From: Anaerococcus vaginimassiliensis
GTDB taxonomy: Bacteria; Bacillota; Clostridia; Tissierellales; Peptoniphilaceae
Direction: 5' to 3'
Length of the DNA: 64,000 bases
Assembly: GCF_900626155.1 (NCBI RefSeq)
Contig: NZ_LR130844.1
Span: 62,001 to 126,000, forward strand
The notes under the pieces are model-generated. The model saw only the letters and a list, made by a program, of their open reading frames with translations, made no database searches and was not told the DNA's origin. Below, piece after piece: positions 35,800 through 45,211 of this stretch. How positions within the stretch are numbered: the stretch's first letter is position 1; every line of letters starts with the position of its first letter. Both the position numbers and the translations under genes were made by a program.

Positions 35800-38517
35800 T
35801 TATTTCTTTACGTTAGATTTCTTTGCTTCACGTTCAAGTCTTCTTCTCTCAGCTCTATTTAGATTTTCTAGATTATCTTCATCTTCGACATCTTCTAGAC
35901 TTTCTTCAGCTGGTCTTAGGACTTGTTTTCTTTCAATATTTTGTCTGATTTCAACACCGAGCATGTATTTCACTGTGTCTTCTTGGATTGATCTTGTCAT
36001 ATCCTCATACATTTCGAAACCTTCGTTAGTGTATGCTCTAACTGGATCTTCTTGACCCATAGCTCTTACGCCGATTTCTTTTCTCATTTGATCCATTGCG
36101 TCGATGTGATCCATCCATTTTTGATCTATTACTCTAAGAAGAATTACTCTTTCAACTTCTCTCATGTTTTCAGATCCAAATTGAGCTTCTTTATCTTCAT
36201 ATTTAGCAAGAGTTGCATCTGTAATATAGTCAATTAAATCTTTTTGAGTATAAGAGTTGATATTTTCAAAGTGTAGGCTTGCTACTGGCATTGATAGACC
36301 ATTTAGATAGTTTAGGAGTGCAGTCATTTCCCAGTTTTCTGGTTTTACTTCAGGGTTAGTGAATGTATATACTGCATTTTCTATAACATCTTTGATCATG
36401 CCAATGATTGTTTCTTTCATGTCTTGACCAAATAGAACTTCTCTTCTTTCGTTGTAGATGATTGTTCTTTGTTTGTTCATAACATCGTCATATTGAAGGA
36501 CTCTTTTTCTTGTTGCGAAGTTATTTGCTTCTACTCTTGTTTGAGCACGTTCAACTGCCTTTGTTACCATCTTAGAAACTATAGGTTCATTTTCATCATA
36601 ATTGTATTTATCAACAAATTTAGCTACAGCTTCTCCACCATTTAGTCTTACCAAATCATCTTCTAGTGATATGAAGAATCTTGACCTACCTGGGTCTCCT
36701 TGACGTCCTGAACGACCTCTTAACTGGTTGTCGATACGACGTGATTCGTGTCTTTCAGATCCTATGATATAAAGACCGCCAGCTTCCTTTACCTCTTCAG
36801 CTTCTGCCTTTATTTCTGGTCTGTAGATATCTTTGTAGTGTCTATATTTCTTTCTAGCATCAAGAACTGCTTGGTCAGTTGTTTCTGCAAAGGAATCAAC
36901 TTGTTCTAGCACTTCTTCAGCTACACCTTCTCTTTTAAGTCTTGACATAGCCATATGATCTACGTTACCACCTAGCATAATATCAGTACCACGTCCAGCC
37001 ATGTTGGTTGCGATTGTTACTTGGTTTAATCTACCTGCTTGAGCAACTATATCTGCTTCTCTTTCGTGGTTTTTAGCATTTAAGACTGTGTGAGATATAC
37101 CAGCCTTTTTAAGGGCTTCTGATAATCTTTCACTCGCTTCTATTGAAATAGTACCTACTAGGATTGGTTGACCTGTAGCGTGAACTCTATTAATTTCATC
37201 TATAATTGCATTATATTTTCCACGTTCATTTATATATACATAGTCAACATCATCTTTTCTTTGAACAGGTCTGTTAGTTGGAATTTCTACAACGTCTAGC
37301 TTGTAGATTTCATCAAACTCATCTTCTTCTGTCTTAGCAGTACCTGTCATACCAGATAGTTTGTCATACATTCTAAAGTAGTTTTGGAAGGTAATTGTAG
37401 CAAGTGTTTTACTTTCTGCTTTTACTTCTACGCCTTCTTTAGCCTCTATTGCTTGGTGTAGACCATCTGAGAACCTTCTACCTTGCATGATACGACCAGT
37501 AAACTCATCTACTATCTCTACTTCGCCGTGGTTTACTACATAGTCAATATCCCTTGTCATTGTAGTATTTGCCTTTAGGGCGTTGTTGATATAGTGAGCA
37601 AGCTCGATATTATCAGTATCAGATAGGTTTTCTATACCAAAGAATTTCTCTGCTTTAGCTGTACCTTTTTCAGTTAGGTTAGATGTTTTTCTCTTTTCAT
37701 CTACTAAGAAGTCTACATCTTCTACCTTAAATTCCCTATCAAATGGATCGATATCAGCATCTTCATTTGGATCTAGGATTCTTCCTTCAAGAGTTTGGAT
37801 AAATTCATTTGCCTTCATATAAGTATCTGTAGATTCATCCCCTTGACCAGATATAATAAGAGGAGTTCTAGCCTCATCTATGAGGATAGAGTCAACCTCA
37901 TCGACTATAGCATAGTGAAGGTCTCTTTGAACCATATCATCTTTGTAAATTACCATGTTATCTCTTAGGTAGTCAAAACCGAATTGGTTGTTTGTACCGT
38001 AAGTTATATCTGCATTGTAATTTTTCTTTCTTTCATTATTTGTAAGTCCATAAACTATACAACCAACAGTTAAACCAAGGAAGGTATGTACCTTACCCAT
38101 CCACTCTTGGTCACGCTTAGCTAAGTAGTCGTTTACTGTAACTACATGAACTCCCTTTCCTGATAGAGCGTTTAGGTATGATGGAAGGGTTGCTACAAGA
38201 GTTTTACCTTCACCAGTTCTCATCTCTGCGATTTGTCCGTTGTGAAGAACAATACCACCTAATAATTGAACAGGGTAATGTTTAAGTCCCAAAACTCTAG
38301 AACTTGCTTCTCTAACAACTGCAAATGCCTCAACTAATAGATCATCTACAGTTTCTCCTTGTTGTAATCTTTGTTTAAATTCACTTGTCTTATTCTGTAA
38401 TTGTGTATCAGTCAGTTGTTGCATTGATTCATCTAGGGCAAGGATTTGATCGACAAGTTTTTGGTTTTGTTCGATTTCCTTTTCACTAAATGACTTAAAT
38501 AAATTAAATAACGCCAA
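35800..38517 (-). CDS. secA: Protein translocase ATPase SecA
   Basis: 905 residues from TTG 38517, eight bases after GGAGAG; the GTG at 38526 abuts the SD. Helicase-type motor: MRTGEGKTLVATLP (Walker A), DEVDSILIDEARTPL (Walker B) and GRSGRQGDPGRS (motif VI); preprotein cross-linking and helical scaffold domains follow. The C-terminus ends without the CXCX8CH zinc motif, as in many Firmicutes. Drives Sec-dependent export. It is followed directly by prfB, so these are probably one transcript. Confidence 0.95.
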   Translation of the reverse strand: MALFNLFKSFSEKEIEQNQKLVDQILALDESMQQLTDTQLQNKTSEFKQRLQQGETVDDLLVEAFAVVREASSRVLGLKHYPVQLLGGIVLHNGQIAEMRTGEGKTLVATLPSYLNALSGKGVHVVTVNDYLAKRDQEWMGKVHTFLGLTVGCIVYGLTNNERKKNYNADITYGTNNQFGFDYLRDNMVIYKDDMVQRDLHYAIVDEVDSILIDEARTPLIISGQGDESTDTYMKANEFIQTLEGRILDPNEDADIDPFDREFKVEDVDFLVDEKRKTSNLTEKGTAKAEKFFGIENLSDTDNIELAHYINNALKANTTMTRDIDYVVNHGEVEIVDEFTGRIMQGRRFSDGLHQAIEAKEGVEVKAESKTLATITFQNYFRMYDKLSGMTGTAKTEEDEFDEIYKLDVVEIPTNRPVQRKDDVDYVYINERGKYNAIIDEINRVHATGQPILVGTISIEASERLSEALKKAGISHTVLNAKNHEREADIVAQAGRLNQVTIATNMAGRGTDIMLGGNVDHMAMSRLKREGVAEEVLEQVDSFAETTDQAVLDARKKYRHYKDIYRPEIKAEAEEVKEAGGLYIIGSERHESRRIDNQLRGRSGRQGDPGRSRFFISLEDDLVRLNGGEAVAKFVDKYNYDENEPIVSKMVTKAVERAQTRVEANNFATRKRVLQYDDVMNKQRTIIYNERREVLFGQDMKETIIGMIKDVIENAVYTFTNPEVKPENWEMTALLNYLNGLSMPVASLHFENINSYTQKDLIDYITDATLAKYEDKEAQFGSENMREVERVILLRVIDQKWMDHIDAMDQMRKEIGVRAMGQEDPVRAYTNEGFEMYEDMTRSIQEDTVKYMLGVEIRQNIERKQVLRPAEESLEDVEDEDNLENLNRAERRRLEREAKKSNVKK

Positions 38518-38720
38518 ATTATTCACTCTCCAATTCTTCTTATGTAAGATCCTTAATTAGGATAGAAAGGATTTTACTCTTATATATTAAAGCATAATCA
38601 TCAATTTGTAAAATAAATTGCCTAAGCTTTAGATATTCGCTTCTTATACTATACCAGTTAATTCTGATAAAAAAATTATTTTAGAAGATTTTTATTATTT
38701 TTTGACTAAATGGGTACAGA

Positions 38721-38744
38721 AAAATGAGGACCTAAAAGGCCCTC
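38721..38744 (-). terminator. Rho-independent terminator of hpf
   Basis: GAGGGCCT and AGGTCCTC form an 8-bp stem (one wobble) with a TT loop, followed by ATTTTT on the minus strand. The 180 bases between it and secA show only a short ATCCT-rich inverted repeat near 38540-38560. Confidence 0.7.
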
Positions 38745-38776
38745 ACAAATTATATATAAATAACAAAAGTTTTAAG

Positions 38777-39313
38777 CTAGTCTAAGTGTGGAATTATTTG
38801 ACCATAATCCCCTTTCTTTCTTCTATATACAACTCTAACTTGCATATCGTCTGCGTCTAGGTATACGAAGAAGTTGTGGTCCAAAAGCTCCATTTGTAAG
38901 ATTGCTTCTTCAGCACTCATTGGCTTAACATGAATCTCTTTTTTTCTTACAATGTTTACTTCTTTGTCATCGTCATCTTTATAAGGATCAAAGTTATCAA
39001 ACTTAATACTTTGACCACTTTGCCTATCTCTCATAAGTTTTGTCTTATTTTTTCTGATTTGACGAACTAGACCATCTATATTTTTATCTATAGCAGTTTG
39101 GTAGGTAGGATCAGTAGTTTCGGATCTTAGAATTTTGCCTCCATCTAAGATAGCAGTAGTTTCAACAACAAAGTCGTTACCCTCTTTGGCAAATCTAACA
39201 TCCATTTCTTGTTGGTCGTGGAAGTATTTATCTAGCCTATCAAATTTCTTTTCTGATTCATTTCTGATATCATCTGTAAGTGTAAAATTCTTGGCTATTA
39301 AATTCAATTTCAT
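38777..39313 (-). CDS. hpf: Ribosome hibernation-promoting factor, long form
   Basis: 178 residues: an N-terminal ribosome-binding domain (about 1-100, MKLNLIAKNFTLTDDI) and a C-terminal dimerisation domain (about 120-178, FFVYLDADDMQVRVVYRRKKGDYG). The long form joins 70S ribosomes into inactive 100S dimers in stationary phase. AGGAGG precedes the ATG. Single-gene unit. Confidence 0.95.
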   Translation of the reverse strand: MKLNLIAKNFTLTDDIRNESEKKFDRLDKYFHDQQEMDVRFAKEGNDFVVETTAILDGGKILRSETTDPTYQTAIDKNIDGLVRQIRKNKTKLMRDRQSGQSIKFDNFDPYKDDDDKEVNIVRKKEIHVKPMSAEEAILQMELLDHNFFVYLDADDMQVRVVYRRKKGDYGQIIPHLD

Positions 39314-39428
39314 AATATCCTCCTATTGTCTTTTTATATTATTACCCAATAAAAATAAAAATAAACGTTTTCTTTTCAAAAAATCAAAATATAAAGTATA
39401 ATGTGAAAAGATATATAAAGGAGTAAGT

Positions 39429-41348
39429 ATGGAAGATACAAAATTAAAAGATATTCTAAATTACGAGTTTTTATCAGATCTTTCTATAACTGATGATGGG
39501 AAAAAACTTTTCTACAAGAAAACTCGTCCTAACTATAAAGAAAACAAGTACGATACTAATATTTTTATCTATGATCTAAAAACTAGCGAAAATTATAAGG
39601 CTACAGATGATGATAAAGCTACAATATTCACTTTTAATGAAGATTCTAATCTTATCTACAAGAAATCATCCACCGATGAAGAAGATGTATTTTTTGTAAA
39701 AGAAGGATCTGGTGTAGGTAGAAAATTCTTTTCTATTAAAAAAGATGTTCAATCTATCAAGTTTTTAAAAGATAATCTCTACCTAATAAAAGCTTCAGAA
39801 AAAAAGACAAAAGAAGAAAAAGATAGAAAAAAGGAAAATTCTTATTTCAAAGAGATAGATAAACTTCCTTTTTATTTAAATGGAGCTGGATTTATCGAAG
39901 AAGAAAAATCTTCTTATTACATCTACAATATTGCTAATGATGAGCTTAAGTTAATAACAGAATCGACTTACGAAAACAAGCTATACTTTTGTGATATAAA
40001 CAAAAATTTAGACAAAATCTTATTTTTAAGGGAAAATTCCACACCAAACAAAGTCATGGATCTTAGGGAAGATTTAATTCTTTTCGACTTAAAAACCAAT
40101 TCAGAAAAAACCTTAGTAGCCAATGAATTTTCTTTTTTTACGGCTAAATTTATAGAAGATGAGATAATTTTCGTAGCTACTGATATGAAAAAAGGTGGTA
40201 TAAACGAAGACTGTTTCATATACAAAATAAATTTTGATGGTGCATATGAAATAATATCTCCTAGCGATTTTGATATGTCCTTTGGCAATTCTCTTGGCAC
40301 AGACAGCCGTTTTGGAGGAGCTAAAACTTTTGATGTTTATAATGATAGGCTTTATTTTGTAGTAACCCATTTTGAAAATGCCCCACTTTATTCCATAGAT
40401 CTTAGAGGAAACCTCAGAAAAGAAATAGAAGATGAAGTGGAAGATTTTGCTGTAAATGATGACGATATTTATTACTTGTCTATGGGGGCTGATACATTAG
40501 GCGAAATAAAGAAAAAGGGATGCAAAAAGCCTCTAGTAGAAAATAAAATTAAAACAAATGTATGCAAGATAGAAACATTTGACTTTAAGTCAAACAACGA
40601 TACCTTGAAAGGCTATGTTGTTTTGCCTAGAGATTTTGATATTAACAAAAAATATCCTACCCTTCTTTCTGTTCACGGAGGACCAAAAACCGAATTTTCT
40701 GATATTTTACACCACGAACACCAAATGTTTGCAAACGATGGATATATTATAATTTATACCAATCCTCATGGCTCAAGTGGTAGAGGTGTCGAGTTTTCTG
40801 ATATAAGAGGAAAATACGGCGATATAGACTATGATGATTTGATGACTTTTACCGATCTTGCTATAGAAAAATATCCTCAAATAGATACTAATAAAATGGG
40901 TGTCTATGGCGGAAGCTACGGTGGATTTATGACCAATTGGATAATAGGACATACTAATAGGTTTAAGGCAGCTTGTGCCCAAAGATCTATATCTAACTGG
41001 ACAAGTTTTTATGGAGTCTCTGACATAGGATATTATTTTGCAAATGATCAAACTGCAGGAGATATTTGGGATAATCTTGAAAAAATGTGGGACCAATCCC
41101 CTATTAAATACGCAAAAAATGTTAAGACACCAACTCTATTTATCCACTCTGATGAAGACTACAGGTGTCCATTAGAACAAGGGCTACAAATGTATACTAG
41201 GATAAAATTAAATGGAGTTGATACAAAAATGTATCTATTCCACGGAGAAAACCACGAACTATCTAGGTCTGGAAAACCAAAGGGCAGAATAAAAAGACTA
41301 GAAGAAATCAAAGCTTGGTTTGACAAATATTTAAAAGATGAAAATTAA
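39429..41348 (+). CDS. Prolyl oligopeptidase family serine peptidase (S9C)
   Basis: 639 residues: an N-terminal seven-bladed beta-propeller (about 1-390) and a C-terminal alpha/beta-hydrolase domain. Catalytic Ser is in GVYGGSYGGFMTN (about 496), Asp in HSDEDYRCP, His in ENHELSRSGKP. Acylaminoacyl-peptidase/dipeptidyl-peptidase type; no signal peptide, so it degrades small peptides in the cytoplasm. Its stop overlaps the next gene by 11 bases. AAAGGAG before ATG. Confidence 0.92.
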   Translation: MEDTKLKDILNYEFLSDLSITDDGKKLFYKKTRPNYKENKYDTNIFIYDLKTSENYKATDDDKATIFTFNEDSNLIYKKSSTDEEDVFFVKEGSGVGRKFFSIKKDVQSIKFLKDNLYLIKASEKKTKEEKDRKKENSYFKEIDKLPFYLNGAGFIEEEKSSYYIYNIANDELKLITESTYENKLYFCDINKNLDKILFLRENSTPNKVMDLREDLILFDLKTNSEKTLVANEFSFFTAKFIEDEIIFVATDMKKGGINEDCFIYKINFDGAYEIISPSDFDMSFGNSLGTDSRFGGAKTFDVYNDRLYFVVTHFENAPLYSIDLRGNLRKEIEDEVEDFAVNDDDIYYLSMGADTLGEIKKKGCKKPLVENKIKTNVCKIETFDFKSNNDTLKGYVVLPRDFDINKKYPTLLSVHGGPKTEFSDILHHEHQMFANDGYIIIYTNPHGSSGRGVEFSDIRGKYGDIDYDDLMTFTDLAIEKYPQIDTNKMGVYGGSYGGFMTNWIIGHTNRFKAACAQRSISNWTSFYGVSDIGYYFANDQTAGDIWDNLEKMWDQSPIKYAKNVKTPTLFIHSDEDYRCPLEQGLQMYTRIKLNGVDTKMYLFHGENHELSRSGKPKGRIKRLEEIKAWFDKYLKDEN

Positions 41349-42312
41349 GAAGAAAAACTTCAAAAACTTTTTATTAAATCTATTAAATAGGATGTCAAGA
41401 CACGATATAACTACGTATTCTGCTGCCCTATCCTTTTACCTCTTGCAAGCCTCAATTCCGCTAATGATGGTACTTGTAACTGTGCTTTCATATTTTTTGG
41501 CAGGCAAGGAAGATATAATATTTAAGTTTGTAGATTTTTTACCTAATACAACGAGTAAACTAATTGTAGATGCAATTAATATTTTGTTAATTTCATCCCA
41601 ATCAACAACAGTAACGACCCTTACAATCTTGTTTGCATTGTGGTCTGCTACTTCTGGTATCAACAAATTAATAAACGCTATAAACCACGCTTACGGACTT
41701 CATAACAACAAGCAAGCTATCAAGCAAAGGTTGATGAGTATAGTATTTACCCTAGTATTTATATTTTTGATAGTCTTTTTGCTGATATTTCAGATTTATG
41801 GGTCAAGTATCATAGGAATATTTAATTCTCAGATAATTGAAAAAATCACAGTGCACTTTAATACAAATATCCAATCGGCCCTTGATATGATATCATCACC
41901 ATTATTTAAACTATTTTCCTATATAGTTCCATTTTTAATAATGGCCTTAGCAGTTGGTTTATTTTACAAATATTCCCCATCCAATTCTAAAAATAGGATT
42001 AGGAATAGGGAGGCTTTCTTGGGTGGGCTGTTTGTAAGTATTGCAATATCTCTTGCAACCTTTATTTACTCTTATTTTATAAATAACTTCTCCAACCAAT
42101 CACTAGTTTATGGAGCCTTGGCTGGAATATTAGCCTTATTTATCTGGCTGTTAATAGTTTCTACCATGTTAATTTTAGGAGCAGAATGTATAGCTGCCTA
42201 CAGAGAAGGATACAAGAAAGATTTCTTTGATAAAAATGTAGACAAGGCTCAAAACGGAAAGATAAAGAAAAAAGTTACTGACTTATTTAAAAGGAAAACC
42301 AATGAAAAGTGA
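41338..42312 (+). CDS. YihY/BrkB family membrane protein
   Basis: 324 residues, about six hydrophobic segments. The motifs YSAALSFYLLQASIPLMM and GALAGILALFIWLLIVSTMLILGAE are typical of YihY/UPF0761. The C-terminal tail is lysine-rich. Function is uncertain in the whole family. It overlaps both neighbours, so the S9 peptidase, YihY and formyl-THF cyclo-ligase genes form one operon. Confidence 0.9.
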   Translation: MKIKKKNFKNFLLNLLNRMSRHDITTYSAALSFYLLQASIPLMMVLVTVLSYFLAGKEDIIFKFVDFLPNTTSKLIVDAINILLISSQSTTVTTLTILFALWSATSGINKLINAINHAYGLHNNKQAIKQRLMSIVFTLVFIFLIVFLLIFQIYGSSIIGIFNSQIIEKITVHFNTNIQSALDMISSPLFKLFSYIVPFLIMALAVGLFYKYSPSNSKNRIRNREAFLGGLFVSIAISLATFIYSYFINNFSNQSLVYGALAGILALFIWLLIVSTMLILGAECIAAYREGYKKDFFDKNVDKAQNGKIKKKVTDLFKRKTNEK

Positions 42313-42835
42313 AATGAGACGATTTATTAAAAATCTTAGACGTGAGATGACTGAAGAAAAAATTACCGAAATCTCAAATCAAATCTATAAGAATTTGATA
42401 GAACTTGACCTATATAAAAATGCAAAATCAATATTCGTCTATCTATCAATGGATAAAGAAATTGATACCTACAAAATCATAAATCACGCACTAGAAAATG
42501 GCAAGAAAGTTTTTGTTCCCTACCTTGAAAATAAGAAAATGTATCTAAGAAGACTAAAAAGTTTAGATGATCTAACTGAAGGATCCTTTGGGATAAAAAC
42601 TTCTACGAATGAAGAAAGCATAGCTAATCCAGATCTTAGCCTTGTGCCTGGCCTTTCATTTGATGAGAATAAAAATAGGTTAGGCTACGGCGGTGGATAT
42701 TATGATAGGTTTTTAGCAAACTCTGATACAATTTCTATCGGATTATTTGCAGAGATAACTAAATCAATTGAAATTCCAACAGATGAAACTGATGTCAGCC
42801 TTGATTATATTCTCACAGAAAATGGAATTTTTTAA
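42302..42835 (+). CDS. 5-formyltetrahydrofolate cyclo-ligase
   Basis: 177 residues. The ATP-binding signature NRLGYGGGYYDRFL is present and the start MRRFIKNLRREMTEE is family-like. Converts 5-formyl-THF with ATP to 5,10-methenyl-THF, returning it to the one-carbon pool. Overlaps YihY by 11 bases. The next transcription unit (Met T-box) begins 17 bases after the stop. Confidence 0.93.
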   Translation: MKSEMRRFIKNLRREMTEEKITEISNQIYKNLIELDLYKNAKSIFVYLSMDKEIDTYKIINHALENGKKVFVPYLENKKMYLRRLKSLDDLTEGSFGIKTSTNEESIANPDLSLVPGLSFDENKNRLGYGGGYYDRFLANSDTISIGLFAEITKSIEIPTDETDVSLDYILTENGIF

Positions 42836-42852
42836 AAATTATGAAAATATAT

Positions 42853-42881
42853 TTGACACTTTTAAAAAGTCTGTGTATAAT
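42853..42881 (+). promoter_or_regulatory. Consensus promoter of the methionine T-box operon
   Basis: Perfect TTGACA (42853-42858), 17-base spacer, perfect TATAAT (42876-42881); the strongest promoter in the window. Confidence 0.9.
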
Positions 42882-42887
42882 TTGAAC

Positions 42888-43146
42888 CATAGAAAATAAA
42901 CTGTGATAAGAAAAGTAGATTTGACGGACCTACCCAGAGAGACTATGGTTGGTGGAAATAGTTTAGCGAAATCAGATTGAAAATGGCCTTTGAGTTTCTT
43001 ACCTGATATTTAAGGTAAGACGTGTTCGCACGTTATAGCGATAGAGTATGTTGGTACTCGATGAGTTATTAATTGTGAGATTAATTTAAATTTTAGGTGG
43101 TAACACGTGGCAGAGCCTCGTCCTTTATAGGATGGGGCTCTTTTTG
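42888..43146 (+). ncRNA. T-box riboswitch, methionine specifier (AUG)
   Basis: A 260-base leader filling most of the 402-base gap. It contains the T-box AGGTGGTAACACG at 43095-43107 and a terminator AGAGCCTCGTCCT/AGGATGGGGCTCT ending in TTTTT (43112-43145). The stem I region GAAA-ATG-G-CCTTTGAG aligns base for base, from the right, with GAA-TCT-A-CCTTTGAG of the serS T-box in this window, so the specifier is ATG at 42983-42985. Uncharged tRNA-Met would switch on the downstream genes. The remainder of the gap is AT-rich. Confidence 0.88.
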
Positions 43147-43237
43147 AATTAATTTTTAAGGATACATAGTGAATTTTCTAATGGCGCCAAATTTGTAAGA
43201 ATGTTGAAAGTAGAAAATAATATAAGAGGTAAAGAAA

Positions 43238-44398
43238 ATGACAAAAAGATTTTTAACAGTTGGTTCGTTACTTAGAGATGAAGATTTACTAAAATACAAA
43301 AGAGAAATAGAAAAAAGAGATGACATATCATATCCTTTCTACGATGACCTTGACGGTTATAAGGAATGTGAAGATAAAGCAGTAGCTAATGTTGTGGAAG
43401 AACAAATAAAAAGAGGTCTTCCAGAAATAACTGATGGTGAATATTCTAAGTCCTTGTGGCACCTTGACTTCGTTTGGGGTCTTAGCGGTTGTGAGAGATT
43501 TATAAAAGATAACGGATATTTCTTTAGAGAAAAAGATTCTGATGATAAATTTGAAACAAGAAAAGATATAGGTATTAAGATAACTGGAAAATTATCCGGC
43601 AAAAATCACCCATTTATTGAGCATTTCAAAAGACTAAAAAAACTAGCAAATGGAAGAAGCATTGTAAAACAATGTATCCCTTCCCCATCTCATATTTATG
43701 GTGAGCTTTTAAACTTCGGTTTCATAGATGAATCTACCTATTATGAATCTAGCGAAGATTTCTTAGAGGATTTAATTAAAGCCTACAAAGAATTTTTAGA
43801 CGATTATAAAAATGCAGGTGGAGAGATCATCCAATTTGATGATTGTCTATGGGAGCAATTTGCCAAGGAAAACAAGGAAAACCAATATGATAACAACCAA
43901 ACTGACCTTGATAAGGACCTTACCCTCGCCCAAAAATATATTGATATAAATAATGAGCTAATAGATTACGCTCACAGTCTTGGGCTTAAAGTTTACACCC
44001 ACAATTGTAGGGGAAACTATGCATCAAGAAACTTCTCTGATGGTACTTATGAATCCATAGCAGATTTATTCTTTAAAAACCTAAAATACGATAGATTTTA
44101 CCTAGAGTGGGACGATGACAGAGCTGGATCAATAAATGCCCTAAAGGCTTTCTCAAATAGAGATGATGTGGAGGTTGTCCTAGGACTCTTGTCAAGTAAA
44201 ACTAATAGCCTAGATGATGAAAAAAGAGTATTAGATCTCTTAGATGAGGCAAGCAAAATTATTCCAAAAGATAGGCTCTACCTCTCTCATCAATGTGGTT
44301 TTGCTTCTTGTGATTGTGGAAATGAGCTAACAATCGATGAGCAATGGAAGAAAATTAACCAAGGTCAGAAAATTGCACAAGAGTTTTGGGGTGAATAA
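43238..44398 (+). CDS. MetE-like (C-terminal domain) cobalamin-independent methionine synthase family protein
   Basis: 386 residues, about the size of YxjG/YxjH proteins, which contain only the catalytic C-terminal barrel of MetE. Barrel motifs: EITDGEYSKSLWHLDFVWGL, IIQFDDCLWEQF, YTHNCRGNYAS, and LSHQCGFASCDCGNEL, which supplies the Cys/His zinc ligands expected for homocysteine activation. The methyl donor is not obvious; related proteins may use methylcobalamin or other methyl-thiol donors. It is controlled by a methionine T-box, supporting a role in methionine formation. Confidence 0.85.
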   Translation: MTKRFLTVGSLLRDEDLLKYKREIEKRDDISYPFYDDLDGYKECEDKAVANVVEEQIKRGLPEITDGEYSKSLWHLDFVWGLSGCERFIKDNGYFFREKDSDDKFETRKDIGIKITGKLSGKNHPFIEHFKRLKKLANGRSIVKQCIPSPSHIYGELLNFGFIDESTYYESSEDFLEDLIKAYKEFLDDYKNAGGEIIQFDDCLWEQFAKENKENQYDNNQTDLDKDLTLAQKYIDINNELIDYAHSLGLKVYTHNCRGNYASRNFSDGTYESIADLFFKNLKYDRFYLEWDDDRAGSINALKAFSNRDDVEVVLGLLSSKTNSLDDEKRVLDLLDEASKIIPKDRLYLSHQCGFASCDCGNELTIDEQWKKINQGQKIAQEFWGE

Positions 44399-45132
44399 TG
44401 ACAGATCCAAGATTATTATTAGAAAAATTGAAAGAAAAAACTTGGCTTAGTTTAAGTCACCCAGTTAATGATGAAATACCACACTTTGAAGCCTTCGATA
44501 AAGTAAAAATTGAGGATGTGGCAAGTATAGATAAGGATGGATTTTGGGGTTGTCAGATAAATATAGGTAGCCAATATGGAACCCACATAGACGCTCCCAA
44601 CCACTTCGCTAAAAATACCAGAAGTCTTTTAGAAATTCCTTTTTCTGAAAGATGTTTGAATCTTTTTGTAATAGATATAAGTAAAAAAGTAGAAGATAAT
44701 CCTGACTATGAGCTAAGCCTTGAAGATATCAAACAATTTGAAGAAAAATATGGACAAATAGAAGAAAATTCTTTCGTAGCCCTTAGAACTGATTGGGCAA
44801 AAAGGTTCTCAGATAAAGATTCCTTTATCAATAAAGATAAGAACGGAGTTGAGCACACCCCTGGTTGGTCCCTTGAAGCTCTCACCTTTCTCAATGAAAA
44901 AAGAAAGGTCTGTGCTATAGGTCATGAAACTTTAAATACTGATGCTGGTATAAAGCTATACGAAAATAAGGCTCTAGAAGCAGAATATTATTGGCTAAGC
45001 CAAAATAAGTACCAAGTAGAAATCCTAAATAACTTGGATAAACTCCCATATACAGGTGGAATCATTATAATTTCCTTCCCACAAATAGAAGATATCTCAG
45101 GTTTTGGAGTAGAAGCAACTGCAATTTTTTAA
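44398..45132 (+). CDS. Cyclase family protein (kynurenine formamidase-like fold)
   Basis: 244 residues. The metal-binding signature GSQYGTHIDAPNHF and the later motif PGWSLEALTFLNEK and AIGHETLNTDAG place it in the cyclase/KynB-type hydrolase family. Members hydrolyse amides or esters such as N-formylkynurenine; here the substrate is not known, and the partner gene points to methionine or a related compound rather than tryptophan. The ATG overlaps the MetE-like stop (TAATG), so the two are coupled. Confidence 0.85.
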   Translation: MTDPRLLLEKLKEKTWLSLSHPVNDEIPHFEAFDKVKIEDVASIDKDGFWGCQINIGSQYGTHIDAPNHFAKNTRSLLEIPFSERCLNLFVIDISKKVEDNPDYELSLEDIKQFEEKYGQIEENSFVALRTDWAKRFSDKDSFINKDKNGVEHTPGWSLEALTFLNEKRKVCAIGHETLNTDAGIKLYENKALEAEYYWLSQNKYQVEILNNLDKLPYTGGIIIISFPQIEDISGFGVEATAIF

Positions 45133-45171
45133 ATAAATATTCCAAAACTTATACATTTAAATCTCCTAAAT

Positions 45172-45206
45172 AAAAAGCTTAGCGATAAAATCCGCTAAGC
45201 TTTTAA
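45172..45206. terminator. Bidirectional terminator between the cyclase and serS genes
   Basis: AAAAGCTTAGCG and CGCTAAGCTTTT form a 12-bp stem with an 8-base loop and T residues on both sides. Confidence 0.85.
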
Positions 45207-45211
45207 AATAC

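Noticed and set aside
42980-42990. Trp (UGG) or Asn (AAU) specifier for the third T-box
   Set aside because: Alignment with serS and valS specifier regions places AUG in the specifier and a purine after it; UGG would be followed by C.
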